This document shows, one piece after another, positions 1 through 10,034 of a stretch of DNA of 54,649 nucleotides; position 1 is the first letter of the stretch, and each line of letters starts with the position of its first letter. The notes under the pieces are model-generated. The model had not been told where the DNA came from, made no database searches, and was given only the letters and a program-made list of their open reading frames with translations. Source of the DNA: Puniceicoccaceae bacterium (lineage in GTDB: Bacteria; Verrucomicrobiota; Verrucomicrobiia; Opitutales; Coraliomargaritaceae); NCBI GenBank assembly GCA_022448605.1, contig JAKVCM010000017.1:1-54649 (forward strand). Reading direction: 5' to 3'. The translations under genes and the position numbers were made by a program.

Positions 1-1
1 C

Positions 2-151
2 TCAATGGTGGTCGGCCCATGGGGAGAGATCCTGGCTGAAGCGGATGAGGGCGAATGCCTGCTCCATGTGGAGATCGATCTTTCGAATGTAAGCAGAGTT
101 CGTAAAGAGCTCAGCGCTTGGGCTGATCGCCGGACGGATGTTTTTCATTAA
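2..151 (+). CDS. Carbon-nitrogen hydrolase (nitrilase superfamily), C-terminal fragment
   Basis: Only the last 49 codons are in the window; the gene enters from the left edge in frame and stops at TAA 149-151. The visible part has the usual end of a nitrilase-superfamily amidase: a S-M-V-V-G-P-W-G-E strand, then a D-L-S-N-V-S-R-V-R-K helix and a terminal R-R-T-D-V-F segment. This pattern is typical of Nit1/Nit2-like or omega-amidase-like enzymes, which hydrolyse a small amide such as deaminated glutathione or a keto-acid amide. The catalytic Glu-Lys-Cys residues lie outside the window, so the substrate cannot be assigned. It is convergent with rpe, and the 78-bp gap between them holds no clear terminator. 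Confidence 0.75.
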   Translation, partial: SMVVGPWGEILAEADEGECLLHVEIDLSNVSRVRKELSAWADRRTDVFH

Positions 152-229
152 TTTGGACTTTCAAATTAACCAAGTGGATTTGTTAGACTAAAGCCGTTTA
201 AAGCAAGTATTTCGAATTGTGTGAAAGCT

Positions 230-889
230 CTACGCTTTGACCGCTGCAACAAAAACCGATGGGTCGGCTGCCTTAAAAAATGCCGTGCCAGCCACGATGG
301 TATCTGCGCCCAGTGCCGTACAAAGTGGCGCTGTCTCCAGGTCTACGCCACCGTCGATTTCTAGACGATAGTTCAATCCCATCTCTGCTCGCCAAGTGTC
401 GAATTGCTCGATCTTAGGCAGCACATCATGACGAAAGCTCTGACCGCCGAAGCCTGGCTCTACCGTCATCAACAAGACGATGTCGCAGGCTGGTAAAAAT
501 TCTTTTGCCTCTTTTGCGGCTGTGTCGGGCTTAAGCACCACGCCGCATTTGCAACCTTTTGATTTTATGTAGGCTAGGGTTTCGGCGACTGGGAAGTCAG
601 GTTCGACGTGGATGGTGATTTGATCCGCACCTGCATCCAAGAAGGCATCGATGTAGAGCTGTGGATTATCCAGCATCAAATGAACATCAAAGAAAAGCTT
701 TGAGTCTGGACGCATCGCTTTGACCGTTTGCGGACCGAAACTGATATTGGATACGAAGTGTCCATCCATAATATCGAGGTGCACCCATCCCAGGCCTGCA
801 TCTTCAATTACTTTCAGACTATTGCGCAGATTTGCATGATCGCCCGCTAAGATAGATGGAGCGAGTAAGGTGTGGTGTGGGCTGGGCAT
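230..889 (-). CDS. rpe: Ribulose-phosphate 3-epimerase
   Basis: Interconverts ribulose 5-phosphate and xylulose 5-phosphate in the cytosolic pentose phosphate pathway. The 219-residue length is normal for this TIM-barrel family. It starts with the A-P-S-I-L-A strand, has the metal and catalytic cluster H37-x-D39-x-M-D42-G-H-F-V, the phosphate loop M-T-V-E-P-G-F-G-G-Q near residue 142, and I-D-G-G-V-D near residue 178 containing the second catalytic aspartate. It is the last gene of a minus-strand run nadE-hemL-rpe, 48 bp after hemL, so it is probably co-transcribed. Nothing looks unusual; the assignment is secure. Confidence 0.95.
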   Translation of the reverse strand: MPSPHHTLLAPSILAGDHANLRNSLKVIEDAGLGWVHLDIMDGHFVSNISFGPQTVKAMRPDSKLFFDVHLMLDNPQLYIDAFLDAGADQITIHVEPDFPVAETLAYIKSKGCKCGVVLKPDTAAKEAKEFLPACDIVLLMTVEPGFGGQSFRHDVLPKIEQFDTWRAEMGLNYRLEIDGGVDLETAPLCTALGADTIVAGTAFFKAADPSVFVAAVKA

Positions 890-937
890 AATTCAATTCA
901 GCAATCCATGGATTCGATGGCAAGACTGGCTTTATAG

Positions 938-2215
938 TTAAAATGATCGAATGCCCGAAGCCAAAACTTCGGCGGCTTGCTCAATATTAGGCCCGTCGTG
1001 GGCGGTGGATATAAAGCAAGTCTCGAAAGCGGAGGGGGGGAGGTAAACGCCGTGATCGAGCGCATATTTGAAGAGCTGGTTGAAATGCTTAGTCTGACTG
1101 GTGGTAGCATCTTCTAGATTGCGCACGGATTTTTCAGCGAAGAAGATTGCAAACATCGAGCCGACTTGTGGGACTTGGAGTGCTAAGCCTTTTTCTCGAG
1201 CAGCTTCCAATAGGGCGTCGCGGATCTGCGCACCCATTTTCTCGAAGAGCGGATAGGGATTGGTGTCTTTGAGCTTTTTCAAAGATGCGATGCCTGCAGC
1301 CATGGCAAGCGGGTTACCACTCAGGGTGCCAGCTTGATAGACTGGTCCGAGTGGGGCGAGGTAATCCATGATCTCAGCCTTGCCGCCGAAGGCACCGACG
1401 GGGAGTCCGCCACCGATGATTTTACCCAATGCGGTGAGATCGGGTGTAATGCCGACACGCTCTTGCACGCCACCGAGGGCGAGACGGAAACCTGTCATGA
1501 CTTCGTCGAATATAAGTAGTGATTGGTTCCTTGTGCAGAGCTTGCGTAGTAATTCAAGGTAGCCCGAATCCGGTAGAATCATGCCGCAGTTTGCGGGGTA
1601 GGGTTCGACGATAATGGCCGCGATGTCATCGCCGCTTTTGGCAAAAGCTTCGCGAACGCCTTCCGCGTCATTGTAATCGATTACAATGGTCTCAGCAGCG
1701 AAATTGGCGGGTATACCAGCGCTGTCGGGGTTGCCTAGGGTGAGCGCGCCAGAGCCTGCTTTGACCAGCAGTGAATCGACATGGCCGTGGTAGCAGCCTG
1801 CAAACTTAATGATCTTGTTACGCCCCGTATAGCCACGTGCAAGGCGGATGGCTGACATGGTCGCTTCGGTGCCCGAGTTGCACATGCGTACTTTTTCGAC
1901 GGAGGGCACGATCGCAACGAGTTTTTCAGCCATTTCGACCTCGTAAGGGTTGGGTGTACCAAAACTGGTTCCATTCTCTAAGGCAGTGGCGATGGCCTCG
2001 CGAATGTCGGGATCGTTATGCCCGTGGACGGCAGGGCCCCATGTGCAGACAAAGTCAATAAGTTCAACGTCGTCGGCTGTAGTCAGGTGGGCGCCGTTCG
2101 CGCGTTTGGTAAAGAAGGGTGCACCGCCGACGGAACGAAATGCACGGACAGGAGAGTTCACACCACCGGGTATGAGTTGCTGAGCGCGTTGGAAGAGTTG
2201 TTCGGATGAAATCAT
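938..2215 (-). CDS. hemL: Glutamate-1-semialdehyde 2,1-aminomutase
   Basis: PLP enzyme that converts glutamate-1-semialdehyde to 5-aminolevulinate, the last step of the C5 route to tetrapyrroles. The open frame extends back to 2293, but that would overlap the end of nadE and add 26 residues with no family similarity. The ATG at 2215 gives 425 residues beginning M-I-S-S-E-Q-L-F, with [10 protein letters not shown] following, which is the normal HemL N-terminus. The PLP lysine is K265 in L-G-K-I-I-G-G-G, and F-D-E-V-M-T-G-F-R precedes it. It lies 31 bp after nadE on the same strand. hemC and a cobA-hemD fusion occur 47 kb away, so the tetrapyrrole genes are dispersed. Confidence 0.95.
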   Translation of the reverse strand: MISSEQLFQRAQQLIPGGVNSPVRAFRSVGGAPFFTKRANGAHLTTADDVELIDFVCTWGPAVHGHNDPDIREAIATALENGTSFGTPNPYEVEMAEKLVAIVPSVEKVRMCNSGTEATMSAIRLARGYTGRNKIIKFAGCYHGHVDSLLVKAGSGALTLGNPDSAGIPANFAAETIVIDYNDAEGVREAFAKSGDDIAAIIVEPYPANCGMILPDSGYLELLRKLCTRNQSLLIFDEVMTGFRLALGGVQERVGITPDLTALGKIIGGGLPVGAFGGKAEIMDYLAPLGPVYQAGTLSGNPLAMAAGIASLKKLKDTNPYPLFEKMGAQIRDALLEAAREKGLALQVPQVGSMFAIFFAEKSVRNLEDATTSQTKHFNQLFKYALDHGVYLPPSAFETCFISTAHDGPNIEQAAEVLASGIRSF

Positions 2216-2246
2216 AAGGGTGAGGTTCGATTTTCGAGTACAGCGA

Positions 2247-3896
2247 CTAGCTGACATACTTCTGCACGACGGGAATACGTCTTCCGACGCCAAAGGCTAG
2301 CGGGGTGGTTTTGAGGCCAGGTGCGGCCTGTTTGCGTTTGTATTCGTTGAGATCGACTTTGCGAACAATGTCATCGACGACTGCTTGTTCATATCCTTGC
2401 TCGACGATCTCGGCGCGCGAGAGACCCTCTTCGACGTAGAGTCTCAGAACGCCATCGAGTATAGGATATGGGGGTAAGGAGTCTTCATCTTTTTGGTCGG
2501 GGCGGAGCTCAGCGGAAGGTGGCTTTTCGATTGTGCTGACCGGAATTAGCTCACGGCCTGCAGCGGTGTTCATGTAGCGGGCTAGGGCGTAAACTTTCAT
2601 CTTGGGTAAGTCAGAGATGGCAGCGAGGCCACCGCACATGTCGCCGTAGAGTGTGCAATAACCGACGGCTATTTCGCTCTTGTTGCCGGTAGTGAGGAGG
2701 AGGGCACCAAACTTATTTGACATGGCCATGAGGAGGAGACCGCGGGCGCGAGCTTGAATGTTTTCCTCGGCCACATCAGTGGCAAGTCCAGCGAAGAGAT
2801 CCCCTAAAGCGGACTCAGCGGAGGCCACTGTGTCGGCGATGGCAACTTCGTGGTATTCAATGCCAAGATTATTGGCGAGCGCTGCGGCGTCGTCGCGACT
2901 GTGTTGGCTAGAAATTGCGGATGGCAGGGCAATGCCGACGACTTGGTCTGCACCGAAGGCTTCAGCAGCGAGGACGGCGACCACTGCGGAGTCAATTCCA
3001 CCACTCAGACCAATGATGGCCTTCTTGAAGCCGCTCTTGTGGGCGTAATCGCGTAGGCCGAGTACGAGCGCTTCCTGCGTAGCTGTGTTGCCCTTGGGGT
3101 TGAAGTGTTCGGAGATGTAAGCGAGTGGATTGTCGAGGTCGATGATGTAGTTCTCAGCGCGGAAGGCCGCAAGTCCCGCCAAGAGTCCGCGCTCGGGACT
3201 AACGGCGAGGCTGCCGCCATCAAAGATGAGTTCGTCGTTACCACCAACCGCATTGCAATAAATTACAGGGCAAGCACAACGCTCACAAGCGTCTTGCACG
3301 AGTCGTTCGCGGGCCTCGTTTTTACCCTCGTGCCACGGGCTGGCCGAGAGGTTTAGGAGGAGGTCAATTTTTTTCTGAGCGAGCTCGCCTAGAGGATCAT
3401 TGCAATAGCGCCGACTGGTCTGGAGGTCGGGATGCGTCCAGATGTCTTCACAAATCGTAATGCCTACCTTCTTCCCTTTCCACTCATAGATCATGGGGCC
3501 TTCCGCTGGTTCGAAGTAGCGCTCTTCGTCGAAGACATCATAGCTTGGTAAAAGTGACTTGTGCCCGACCGCGCTGATTTTGCCTGATTCGCACCATGCT
3601 GCCGCATTGTAAAAGGGACGCCCAGTGACAGATGAACCGCGATCTTGCACGTAACCGATCACGGCAGGAACTTCGCCGATTTGTTGGGCGATGGACTCTA
3701 GGGCGTCTTTGATGTCGCTGACGAAACGTGATTTAAAGAGTAGGTCGCGGGGTGGATAGCCGCAGAGTGCGAGTTCAGGGAAAAGGATGAGTTCAGCCCC
3801 ATCAGCGACGAGGGAATTGTAGGCTCTCACGATGAGTTGTGAGTTACCGTAAAGGTCGCCGACGGTGGTGTTGATTTGTGCGATGCCGATTTTCAT
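2247..3896 (-). CDS. nadE: Glutamine-dependent NAD+ synthetase
   Basis: ATP-dependent amidation of nicotinic acid adenine dinucleotide to NAD+, with ammonia from glutamine. The 549 residues form two domains. The N-terminal nitrilase-type glutaminase (about 1-255) has [12 protein letters not shown], a lysine in the H-K-S-L-L-P-S-Y-D segment and the C-E-D-I-W cysteine. The C-terminal synthetase (about 275-549) has the PP-loop G-L-S-G-G-I-D-S-A and the T-T-G-N-K-S-E segment. The glutaminase domain separates it from the short ammonia-only NadE. It is the first gene of the nadE-hemL-rpe run, so the promoter should lie in the 315-bp gap before maf. Confidence 0.95.
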   Translation of the reverse strand: MKIGIAQINTTVGDLYGNSQLIVRAYNSLVADGAELILFPELALCGYPPRDLLFKSRFVSDIKDALESIAQQIGEVPAVIGYVQDRGSSVTGRPFYNAAAWCESGKISAVGHKSLLPSYDVFDEERYFEPAEGPMIYEWKGKKVGITICEDIWTHPDLQTSRRYCNDPLGELAQKKIDLLLNLSASPWHEGKNEARERLVQDACERCACPVIYCNAVGGNDELIFDGGSLAVSPERGLLAGLAAFRAENYIIDLDNPLAYISEHFNPKGNTATQEALVLGLRDYAHKSGFKKAIIGLSGGIDSAVVAVLAAEAFGADQVVGIALPSAISSQHSRDDAAALANNLGIEYHEVAIADTVASAESALGDLFAGLATDVAEENIQARARGLLLMAMSNKFGALLLTTGNKSEIAVGYCTLYGDMCGGLAAISDLPKMKVYALARYMNTAAGRELIPVSTIEKPPSAELRPDQKDEDSLPPYPILDGVLRLYVEEGLSRAEIVEQGYEQAVVDDIVRKVDLNEYKRKQAAPGLKTTPLAFGVGRRIPVVQKYVS

Positions 3897-4211
3897 AGAA
3901 TGTGCGGATTTTGAACAATTACTTAAACTGCTACTGGCGAATGGCTCTGATGCAGAATTAGCTGGAATTCTTGCTTACACGCAAGTCCTAGGAATACTTT
4001 CTATGTTTAGAGAATACAAGACATTCGCTATTTAAAGTCTCCTGCTTGATCTTATTATCATCTTTAGATTCAACGGAGGTAGCAAAGTAGCGCCTGCCGT
4101 CTAAGTGTTGCTCTTTGACCTATTCGCATATTATCATACGACCCTCTCCGCTTGAGATGATGGCCTTTGTTCCCTTGAATGAGTCGACTGAACGGGAGAT
4201 GACTTAGACTG
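3897..4211. other. Divergent intergenic region nadE / maf
   Basis: This 315-bp stretch separates two divergent genes and presumably carries both promoters. I checked it for open frames; the longest I found was under 20 codons and looked nothing like a protein. Only short weak hairpins are visible, such as C-T-T-G-C / G-C-A-A-G near 3970-3986. No recognisable RNA gene or repeat is seen. Confidence 0.5.
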
Positions 4212-4802
4212 ATGGATACACAGCCAGAACAATTTTATCTTGCCTCCGCTTCACCGCGTCGCGCTGAGCTAATGCGCCGTATGGGCCTTCGATTTGAAAT
4301 TCGCCCAACACATGTTGAGGAGGATGACTCGGGCAGCTCAGGGCCTGAGGAGATGGTAATAGAAAATGCCAAATTGAAGGCCTGCACCTTGTCTAATTTG
4401 GAGCCAGATGCACTTGTGCTAGGTTCGGATACGACTGTAGCACTCGGCGAGCAGGTGCTTAGCAAGCCGACCGACATGGAAGACGCACGCTGTATGCTTC
4501 AAATGCTTTCTGGACGTACTCATACCGTGTTTACTGCGGTTGCTCTGTATTGGAAATTAGGTTCTTTGGCGAATGTGTTTGTCGAGTGCAGTCAAGTGCG
4601 TTTTCAGGAGCTGGATGACGCTCGGATTAATCAGTATTTTCAACTCGTTGATCCTATGGATAAGGCGGGCGCATATGGCATCCAAATTGGTCGCGAGTTG
4701 ATTGTCGAATCTGTCGAAGGTTCAATCGAAAACGTGATGGGCTTGCCAATCCAGAGGCTCGCTCTAACTATGGAGGAACTTGGTTTAGATTTTATGAACT
4801 AA
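4212..4802 (+). CDS. maf: Maf-family nucleotide pyrophosphatase
   Basis: House-cleaning enzyme that hydrolyses non-canonical or modified nucleoside triphosphates to monophosphates. The N-terminus has the signature [12 protein letters not shown]. The middle has V-L-G-S-D-T-T-V with the catalytic aspartate, followed by L-S-K-P-T-D and the S-G-R-T-H-T segment. The C-terminal half has D-K-A-G-A-Y-G-I-Q and [14 protein letters not shown]. The 196 residues match the usual length. Motifs alone do not separate dTTP/UTP-type (YhdE) from m7GTP-type (YceF) members with certainty. It is followed after 24 bp by the TonB-like gene, probably in one transcript. Confidence 0.92.
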   Translation: MDTQPEQFYLASASPRRAELMRRMGLRFEIRPTHVEEDDSGSSGPEEMVIENAKLKACTLSNLEPDALVLGSDTTVALGEQVLSKPTDMEDARCMLQMLSGRTHTVFTAVALYWKLGSLANVFVECSQVRFQELDDARINQYFQLVDPMDKAGAYGIQIGRELIVESVEGSIENVMGLPIQRLALTMEELGLDFMN

Positions 4803-4826
4803 GTAAGTTCATCTGAGTCTTATATT

Positions 4827-5951
4827 GTGTCCGAAATCCACATAGAGCCTTTACCGACCAACCCGTTTACACCGTATGATCGTGAATCTCGTTGGGTGAC
4901 CCTATTGGCTTTTTTGGTAACTCTTTTTGTGCACCTTGGCGTCATTCTAGTCGTTCCTGAGAAGCTTATGCCTCGGAATCAGGGTGACACTGATGAAGTG
5001 CAGAAGGAAGTAAAGGCCTATGAATTCAGTCTAGTTGATCCTGCGGAAGCGCGGTTCGTCGAGGCCAGTCCCGAGGCTCCTGAGAACGAGCCTGACCGCA
5101 AGGATCAATACTCCTACCGAGCGCAACAGGCTGCTGATAATAGCCCACTTTCTGATGCCGAAAATAAGCCAAAAGTTGATGGCGAGGAAGATTCGCAGAA
5201 GATACTACAAGGTAGCCTAGAACAAGCACCGCCTCTTGAGCCAGGGGTTTATATGCCTGTCGCACGTCCTGGCGAAGATGATGGCGTCCAAGGAGGTAAA
5301 CTAGGAGTAACCAATGTACTTGTGCTACCCCAACTTGCGAAGCCTTTGCCCGCGCCTAATTTCATTCAACAGGATCCTGCTTCTGCACTAGGACCCGGCA
5401 GTCGGGTGGACTTTTTGGGCGAAATACCCGAAGTCATCGAAGCCCCCGATCCAGATGCCCCGATTGATGTCTATCGTCCGCAGCCAACGGTTGAGCAAAC
5501 GCAAAATGTCGGTGATGGTAAGGGTGGCTCAATCGAAGCGCAACCCGTTCCGCGGGCGAGACCAAGACTTGCACCTGAGCTCATCACAGGCCCACTTATG
5601 CGCTCGCATGGTTCTACTAGTCGCCGTGGGTCACTTGCGATTGACGCGACTTTTAGCGAGTTTGGCGAGTATGAACAGCAATTCTACGCCGCCGTTCAGA
5701 CAGGGTGGTATCAAGAAATCGAGTTCTTCCAACCGATTGATACGTCAACACGCGTGCAAGTGCGCTTCACATTGTATGCGGATGGTCGCGTTGATAAGGT
5801 AAAAGCTGTGCAGACGAATGCCAGTGAAATAGCGACCTTCATTTGCGAGACTGCCATTACTAAGCGATCCCCTTTCCGCCCTTGGACTAAGGAAATGGTC
5901 CATGTTTTCGGACAGCAACGGACGCTAAATGTGGTTTTTCATTATCGTTGA
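4827..5951 (+). CDS. TonB-like energy-transducer protein
   Basis: A 374-residue protein with a GTG start. Its layout is that of TonB: a short cytoplasmic head, one membrane anchor at about residues 26-45 (L-L-A-F-L-V-T-L-F-V-H-L-G-V-I-L), and a long Pro/Glu/Asp-rich periplasmic linker from about 60 to 270. It ends with a globular domain (about 275-374) containing T-R-V-Q-V-R-F-T-L-Y-A-D-G-R-V-D-K-V, the usual TonB C-terminal strand-turn-strand. TonB proteins pass proton-motive energy from ExbB-ExbD to outer-membrane receptors. No exbB, exbD or receptor gene is nearby, so the partner is unknown; a cell-envelope scaffold role is also possible. It follows maf by 24 bp. Confidence 0.65.
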   Translation: MSEIHIEPLPTNPFTPYDRESRWVTLLAFLVTLFVHLGVILVVPEKLMPRNQGDTDEVQKEVKAYEFSLVDPAEARFVEASPEAPENEPDRKDQYSYRAQQAADNSPLSDAENKPKVDGEEDSQKILQGSLEQAPPLEPGVYMPVARPGEDDGVQGGKLGVTNVLVLPQLAKPLPAPNFIQQDPASALGPGSRVDFLGEIPEVIEAPDPDAPIDVYRPQPTVEQTQNVGDGKGGSIEAQPVPRARPRLAPELITGPLMRSHGSTSRRGSLAIDATFSEFGEYEQQFYAAVQTGWYQEIEFFQPIDTSTRVQVRFTLYADGRVDKVKAVQTNASEIATFICETAITKRSPFRPWTKEMVHVFGQQRTLNVVFHYR

Positions 5952-5974
5952 ATGCGCGATTGATCTCAGGAGTT

Positions 5975-5992
5975 AAAGTATCCGTATACTTT
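5975..5992 (+). other. Short perfect hairpin after the TonB-like gene
   Basis: A 7-bp perfect inverted repeat, A-A-A-G-T-A-T with a C-C-G-T loop, lies 24 bp after the TonB-like stop codon. The stem is AT-rich and no T-run follows, so it is a weak terminator at best. It could instead be an operator for the downstream rluA-like gene. Confidence 0.25.
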
Positions 5993-6057
5993 CGATTTAT
6001 TGGATTATGTATTGAGGCTTTCGTTTAAAGATCAATCATATCGATTGAAACTCGGAA

Positions 6058-6894
6058 ATGATAGACTTTGAAGATACTTTGATCGATCACTTGCCTCTGA
6101 ATAGAGGAGTGCATCTACTTTCACACAACGAAGATGGTCTAGTTGCTTTGGAAAAGCCAGCTGGCGCGCTCTCACACCCAAGTGCAGAGGGAGAAAGTCG
6201 GCGCTCCTTACTTATGTCTGACTATGATTTAAAGGAAGAATGTTATCGGTGGATAGACGGTGCAGGTAAGACACGCCGAGCCTGGCTCATCAATCGCTTA
6301 GATTCACCAACTTCGGGAGTCATATTGCTTGGGCTGAACCAGGGGATAAGCCAAACGATCAAGAAAGAATTTGCGACGCATCGAGTTTCGAAAATTTATT
6401 ACGCGCTTGTGCGTGGTGTGCCAAGGACATCTGCAGGTGCGTGGACGGATAACCTGAAGAAAGATGTGCGTCAGGGTAATCGCCTCATTAGGCAAGGGAA
6501 GATCGTCCCCGTTAAGGCTCGTTATCAAACAATCAAGTCGCCTACTGGAGGTTTTCCCATTACACTGATGAAGTTGATGCCTGTAACTGGGCGTACGCAT
6601 CAGTTGCGAATACAGTGTAAAAAGCATAATCTACCGATTTTGGGTGATCGCACCTATGGGAGCTTTAGTTTTAATAAGGAAGTGGCGATGCGGACCGAGA
6701 TAAGGCGGATGTTGCTGCATTCTGCTGAAACGATTGTGAATTACTGCTTTGAGGGGAGGGTATGTCAATTTACGGCCAAGTCTGATTTGCCAGAAGATTT
6801 TCAAACTGTATTGGATTACAGACCTGGGTTAAAACGAGCACAGTCCAAGCAGACACCTAGCCCTATACTCACGAGGCGGCGTTTTAAATCTTAG
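6058..6894 (+). CDS. RluA-family pseudouridine synthase
   Basis: Isomerises uridine to pseudouridine in rRNA or tRNA. The core motif is I-N-R-L-D-S-P-T-S-G near residue 80, where the aspartate is the catalytic nucleophile. The second family block V-T-G-R-T-H-Q-L-R-I-Q and L-G-D-R-T-Y-G follow as expected. There is no N-terminal S4 domain, so it belongs with the short RluA/TruC-like members rather than RluC/RluD. The exact target base cannot be read from sequence. The 278-residue length is normal. The ATG at 6058 is the only start that keeps the strand before the motif. It stands alone between the TonB-like gene and the convergent ppdK. Confidence 0.88.
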   Translation: MIDFEDTLIDHLPLNRGVHLLSHNEDGLVALEKPAGALSHPSAEGESRRSLLMSDYDLKEECYRWIDGAGKTRRAWLINRLDSPTSGVILLGLNQGISQTIKKEFATHRVSKIYYALVRGVPRTSAGAWTDNLKKDVRQGNRLIRQGKIVPVKARYQTIKSPTGGFPITLMKLMPVTGRTHQLRIQCKKHNLPILGDRTYGSFSFNKEVAMRTEIRRMLLHSAETIVNYCFEGRVCQFTAKSDLPEDFQTVLDYRPGLKRAQSKQTPSPILTRRRFKS

Positions 6895-6993
6895 TTGCTA
6901 AATTGTATGAGCGCGGCTTTCATTTTTTAACGAGGATGGATCATCGACCCAATAGGCTGTGACTTGCATTGTGGGACAGAACTAGAAAGTCAT

Positions 6994-7026
6994 AAAAAAA
7001 GCCCTTCCGATTTATTGGAAGGGCTT
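6994..7026 (-). terminator. Intrinsic terminator of ppdK
   Basis: Perfect 10-bp stem (6999-7008 with 7017-7026) around an 8-nt loop. Read on the minus strand it is followed by a run of seven T. It lies 25 bp after the ppdK stop codon. Confidence 0.9.
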
Positions 7027-7050
7027 AGTATTAGATGGAAGTTAATAAGG

Positions 7051-9801
7051 CTATTTGAGTGCTGATTGCGCGGCAGCTAAGCGTGCAACTGGAACGCGAG
7101 GAGGCGAGCAACTGACGTAGTCGAGCCCAGCATTGTGGAAGAATTCAATCGAGGCTGGATCGCCACCGTGTTCGCCGCAAACGCCGAGCTTGAGATTATT
7201 CTTCGCGCTGCGACCCTTTTGGACGCCGATTTCAACGAGCTGACCAACGCCAGCTGCATCAATCGATGCGAACGGATTTTGTGGAAGGATATCGAGATCT
7301 TTGTATTGGCCAAGGAACGATCCAGCGTCGTCGCGGCTCATGCCGAGACCAGTCTGGGTCAGGTCGTTAGTGCCAAATGAGAAGAACTCTGCAGTTTCAG
7401 CAATCTCATCTGCTGTCAAAGCACCACGAGGCACTTCGATCATTGTGCCAACGAGGTACTTGAACTTCACGCCTTTTTTCTCCATGACTTCAGCAGCTAC
7501 ACGGTGAACCACTGAGACTTGATTCTTTAGCTCGTCAGCGAAACCGACGAGAGGGATCATAACTTCAGGGATTACCTTGATTGGCTTCTTGAGCTTATAG
7601 CAAGCTGCTGCTGCTTCAAAGATCGCACGTGCCTGCATCTCTGTGATTTCCGGATAGGAAATGCCGAGACGGCAACCACGGTGACCAAGCATTGGGTTGG
7701 ATTCGTGTAGTGCATGCACGCGTTTCGATATCACGTCGACTTTGACTCCGAGAGATTTAGCTAGCTCGCGTTTGGAAGAATCGTCGTGGGGAAGGAACTC
7801 GTGCAGAGGTGGATCAAGAAGGCGGACTGTGACGGGAAGACCACCCATTGCTTTGAAGAGACCTGCGAAATCCTTGCGTTGGAATGGAAGAAGCTTCCTC
7901 AGCGCTGTCCGACGTTGTTTTTCGTCTGCGGCCAGAATCATCTGACGCATGAATGTGATACGATCGCCTTCGAAGAACATGTGCTCTGTCCGGCAAAGTC
8001 CGATGCCTTGAGCGCCATAAGCAATTGCAGACTTAGCTTGGTCTGGAGAATCGGCATTGGTGCGAACTCTAAGCTTACGATGCTTGTCAGCCCACTTCAT
8101 GACTTGGTTATACATCTGATAAGTATAGCTGTCTTGCGCCTTGAGCTCACCGTTGAGCACTTGGTCAACCTCGGATGGAGCGGTGGCCACTGCACCAGCG
8201 AAGATTTCACCAGTTGTGCCATCGATGGATATATCGTCGCCGCTCTTAAATGTCTTTTTACCGATTTTGAGTGTTTCTTTGTTGTAGTTGATGACAACTT
8301 CAGCAGCGCCACAAACACAGACCTTGTTCATCTGACGAGCGACGAGTGCGGCGTGAGAAGAAACACCACCACGGGATGTCAGGATACCTTCAGCTGCGAT
8401 CATTCCACGTAGATCTTCCGGTGTGGTTTCAACGCGGCAGAGAATCGCACGGCCACCTTTAGCAGCAACCTTTTCAGCTTCTGGAGCTGTGAAGCAGATC
8501 TTGCCGGACGCAGCACCAGGGCCCGCAGGAAGACCTGTAGTAAGTGTCTTTGCTTTCGCGACTGCAGCTGGGTCGAAGACCGCGACAAGTAGTGAAGATA
8601 TAGAGTCTGCTGGGATCTTAAGAAGTGCTGTCTTTTGGTCGATCAGTTTTTCCTTAACAAGCTCAACAGCAATTCGAACGGCTGCGAGACCAGTGCGTTT
8701 ACCGTTACGAGTTTGTAGCATCCAAAGTTTGCCGTCTTCAACGGTAAACTCAAAGTCTTGCATGTCCTTGAAGTGCTTTTCGAGTTTCTTACGAACTGCC
8801 TCAAGATCAGCGTGTGCATTAGGCATTTCTCTCTTCAGCTCAGCAATCGCGTTCGGCGTACGGATACCTGCAACTACGTCTTCACCTTGGGCATTGATGA
8901 GATATTCACCATAGAATACTTTTTTACCATTTGCAGGGTCACGTGTGAAAGCAACACCAGTTGCACAATTATCACCCATATTACCGAAGACCATGGCCTG
9001 AACGTTAACAGCCGTGCCCCATGCAGCAGGGATGCCGTATTTTTGGCGGTAGAGTATTGCTCGCTCGTTCTGCCATGAGTTGAAAACGGCGCTCACAGAA
9101 CCCCAGAGTTGCTCGTAAGCGTCTTGGGGAAAAGCGGTACCAGTGCGTTGTTTGATGACTGCTTTGTAGCGCTTAATGAGTTCCTTAAGGTCTTTTGCAG
9201 TGAGCTCGTTGTCCAGTTCAACACCTGCTTCTTTGCGTAATTTTTCAAGGATACCTTCGAAGGGGCAGTGATCATTTTCGTTAAGGGCTTGGACGCCCAT
9301 GACGACATCGCCATACATTTGGATAAAGCGGCGGTAGCAATCATATGCAAATGCTGCGTTGCCCGACTCTCTCGCGAGTGCCTTCACAGTCTTATCGTTG
9401 AGACCAAGGTTAAGAATTGTGTCCATCATACCAGGCATCGACTCACGAGCACCGGAACGAACAGAAAGTAGGAGCGGGTTTTTGGCTGCACCGAGTTTTT
9501 TGCCGACCTCTTTTTCGATTTGAGCGACGGAAGCTTTAACTTCACTAGCAAGTGTTTTGGGATACTGGCGACCGTGGTCGTAGAAGTAGGTGCAGACGTC
9601 AGTCGTGATAGTGAAACCAGGAGGGACGGGGAGGCCGATGCGGGCCATCTCTGCGAGATTGGCTCCTTTACCGCCGAGTAGCTCTCGGAGTTTGGAGCTT
9701 CCGTCGGTCTTTTGACCAAAGTCATAGCTGTATTTCACCGATTTTACGCTCTTGCGTTTGACGGCCTTTTTGGTGGCTTTTTTTGCTTTTTTAGCTGGCA
9801 T
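7051..9801 (-). CDS. ppdK: Pyruvate, phosphate dikinase
   Basis: Reversible conversion of pyruvate, ATP and phosphate to phosphoenolpyruvate, AMP and pyrophosphate. Domains in order: an ATP-grasp nucleotide-binding domain starting at [12 protein letters not shown], the swivelling phosphohistidine domain with [11 protein letters not shown], and a C-terminal TIM barrel with [20 protein letters not shown] and G-V-C-G-E-H-G-G-D. The 916 residues are slightly longer than most PPDKs because the first ~23 residues are a Lys/Ala-rich basic tail. It is monocistronic, with its own terminator. In heterotrophs PPDK can work in glycolysis or gluconeogenesis; no other enzyme of those pathways is adjacent. 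Confidence 0.96.
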   Translation of the reverse strand: MPAKKAKKATKKAVKRKSVKSVKYSYDFGQKTDGSSKLRELLGGKGANLAEMARIGLPVPPGFTITTDVCTYFYDHGRQYPKTLASEVKASVAQIEKEVGKKLGAAKNPLLLSVRSGARESMPGMMDTILNLGLNDKTVKALARESGNAAFAYDCYRRFIQMYGDVVMGVQALNENDHCPFEGILEKLRKEAGVELDNELTAKDLKELIKRYKAVIKQRTGTAFPQDAYEQLWGSVSAVFNSWQNERAILYRQKYGIPAAWGTAVNVQAMVFGNMGDNCATGVAFTRDPANGKKVFYGEYLINAQGEDVVAGIRTPNAIAELKREMPNAHADLEAVRKKLEKHFKDMQDFEFTVEDGKLWMLQTRNGKRTGLAAVRIAVELVKEKLIDQKTALLKIPADSISSLLVAVFDPAAVAKAKTLTTGLPAGPGAASGKICFTAPEAEKVAAKGGRAILCRVETTPEDLRGMIAAEGILTSRGGVSSHAALVARQMNKVCVCGAAEVVINYNKETLKIGKKTFKSGDDISIDGTTGEIFAGAVATAPSEVDQVLNGELKAQDSYTYQMYNQVMKWADKHRKLRVRTNADSPDQAKSAIAYGAQGIGLCRTEHMFFEGDRITFMRQMILAADEKQRRTALRKLLPFQRKDFAGLFKAMGGLPVTVRLLDPPLHEFLPHDDSSKRELAKSLGVKVDVISKRVHALHESNPMLGHRGCRLGISYPEITEMQARAIFEAAAACYKLKKPIKVIPEVMIPLVGFADELKNQVSVVHRVAAEVMEKKGVKFKYLVGTMIEVPRGALTADEIAETAEFFSFGTNDLTQTGLGMSRDDAGSFLGQYKDLDILPQNPFASIDAAGVGQLVEIGVQKGRSAKNNLKLGVCGEHGGDPASIEFFHNAGLDYVSCSPPRVPVARLAAAQSALK

Positions 9802-9841
9802 AAGATAACGATCTTTATTGTGGATCGAGTTGAGGTAATTT

Positions 9842-9858
9842 CGCTACCGTAAGTAGCG
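9842..9858 (-). promoter_or_regulatory. Inverted repeat in the ppdK leader
   Basis: A perfect 6-bp inverted repeat, C-G-C-T-A-C with a 5-nt spacer, lies 41 bp upstream of the ppdK start. A plausible sigma-70-type promoter is just upstream on the minus strand (TTGGCT, 16 nt, TAACAT). The repeat would then be near the transcription start, as an operator or a 5' hairpin. This is inference from position only. Confidence 0.3.
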
Positions 9859-10034
9859 TCATGTTAGAAAAGCTCGTAGAAAAGCCAATTTATACTATCT
9901 GTCAATGGATTTGGCTGGTGGAATGTAAAGATTGTGGTGACCCAACTAGTGATAGTTTATTTTTAAAAAATATTTGTAATTTTTAGATTGGAGTTTGCCC
10001 GATCTGCTAAAAGGCGAGTAGGAGTTCAATTGAA

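Noticed and set aside
2216..2293. Upstream extension of hemL
   Set aside because: Would overlap the nadE end and add 26 residues without similarity to HemL; the ATG at 2215 gives the family N-terminus.
7786..8412. Long antisense frame opposite ppdK (208 codons)
   Set aside because: It lies wholly within a strongly conserved enzyme gene, and its translation has no domain-like pattern. It is a by-product of codon use on the other strand.
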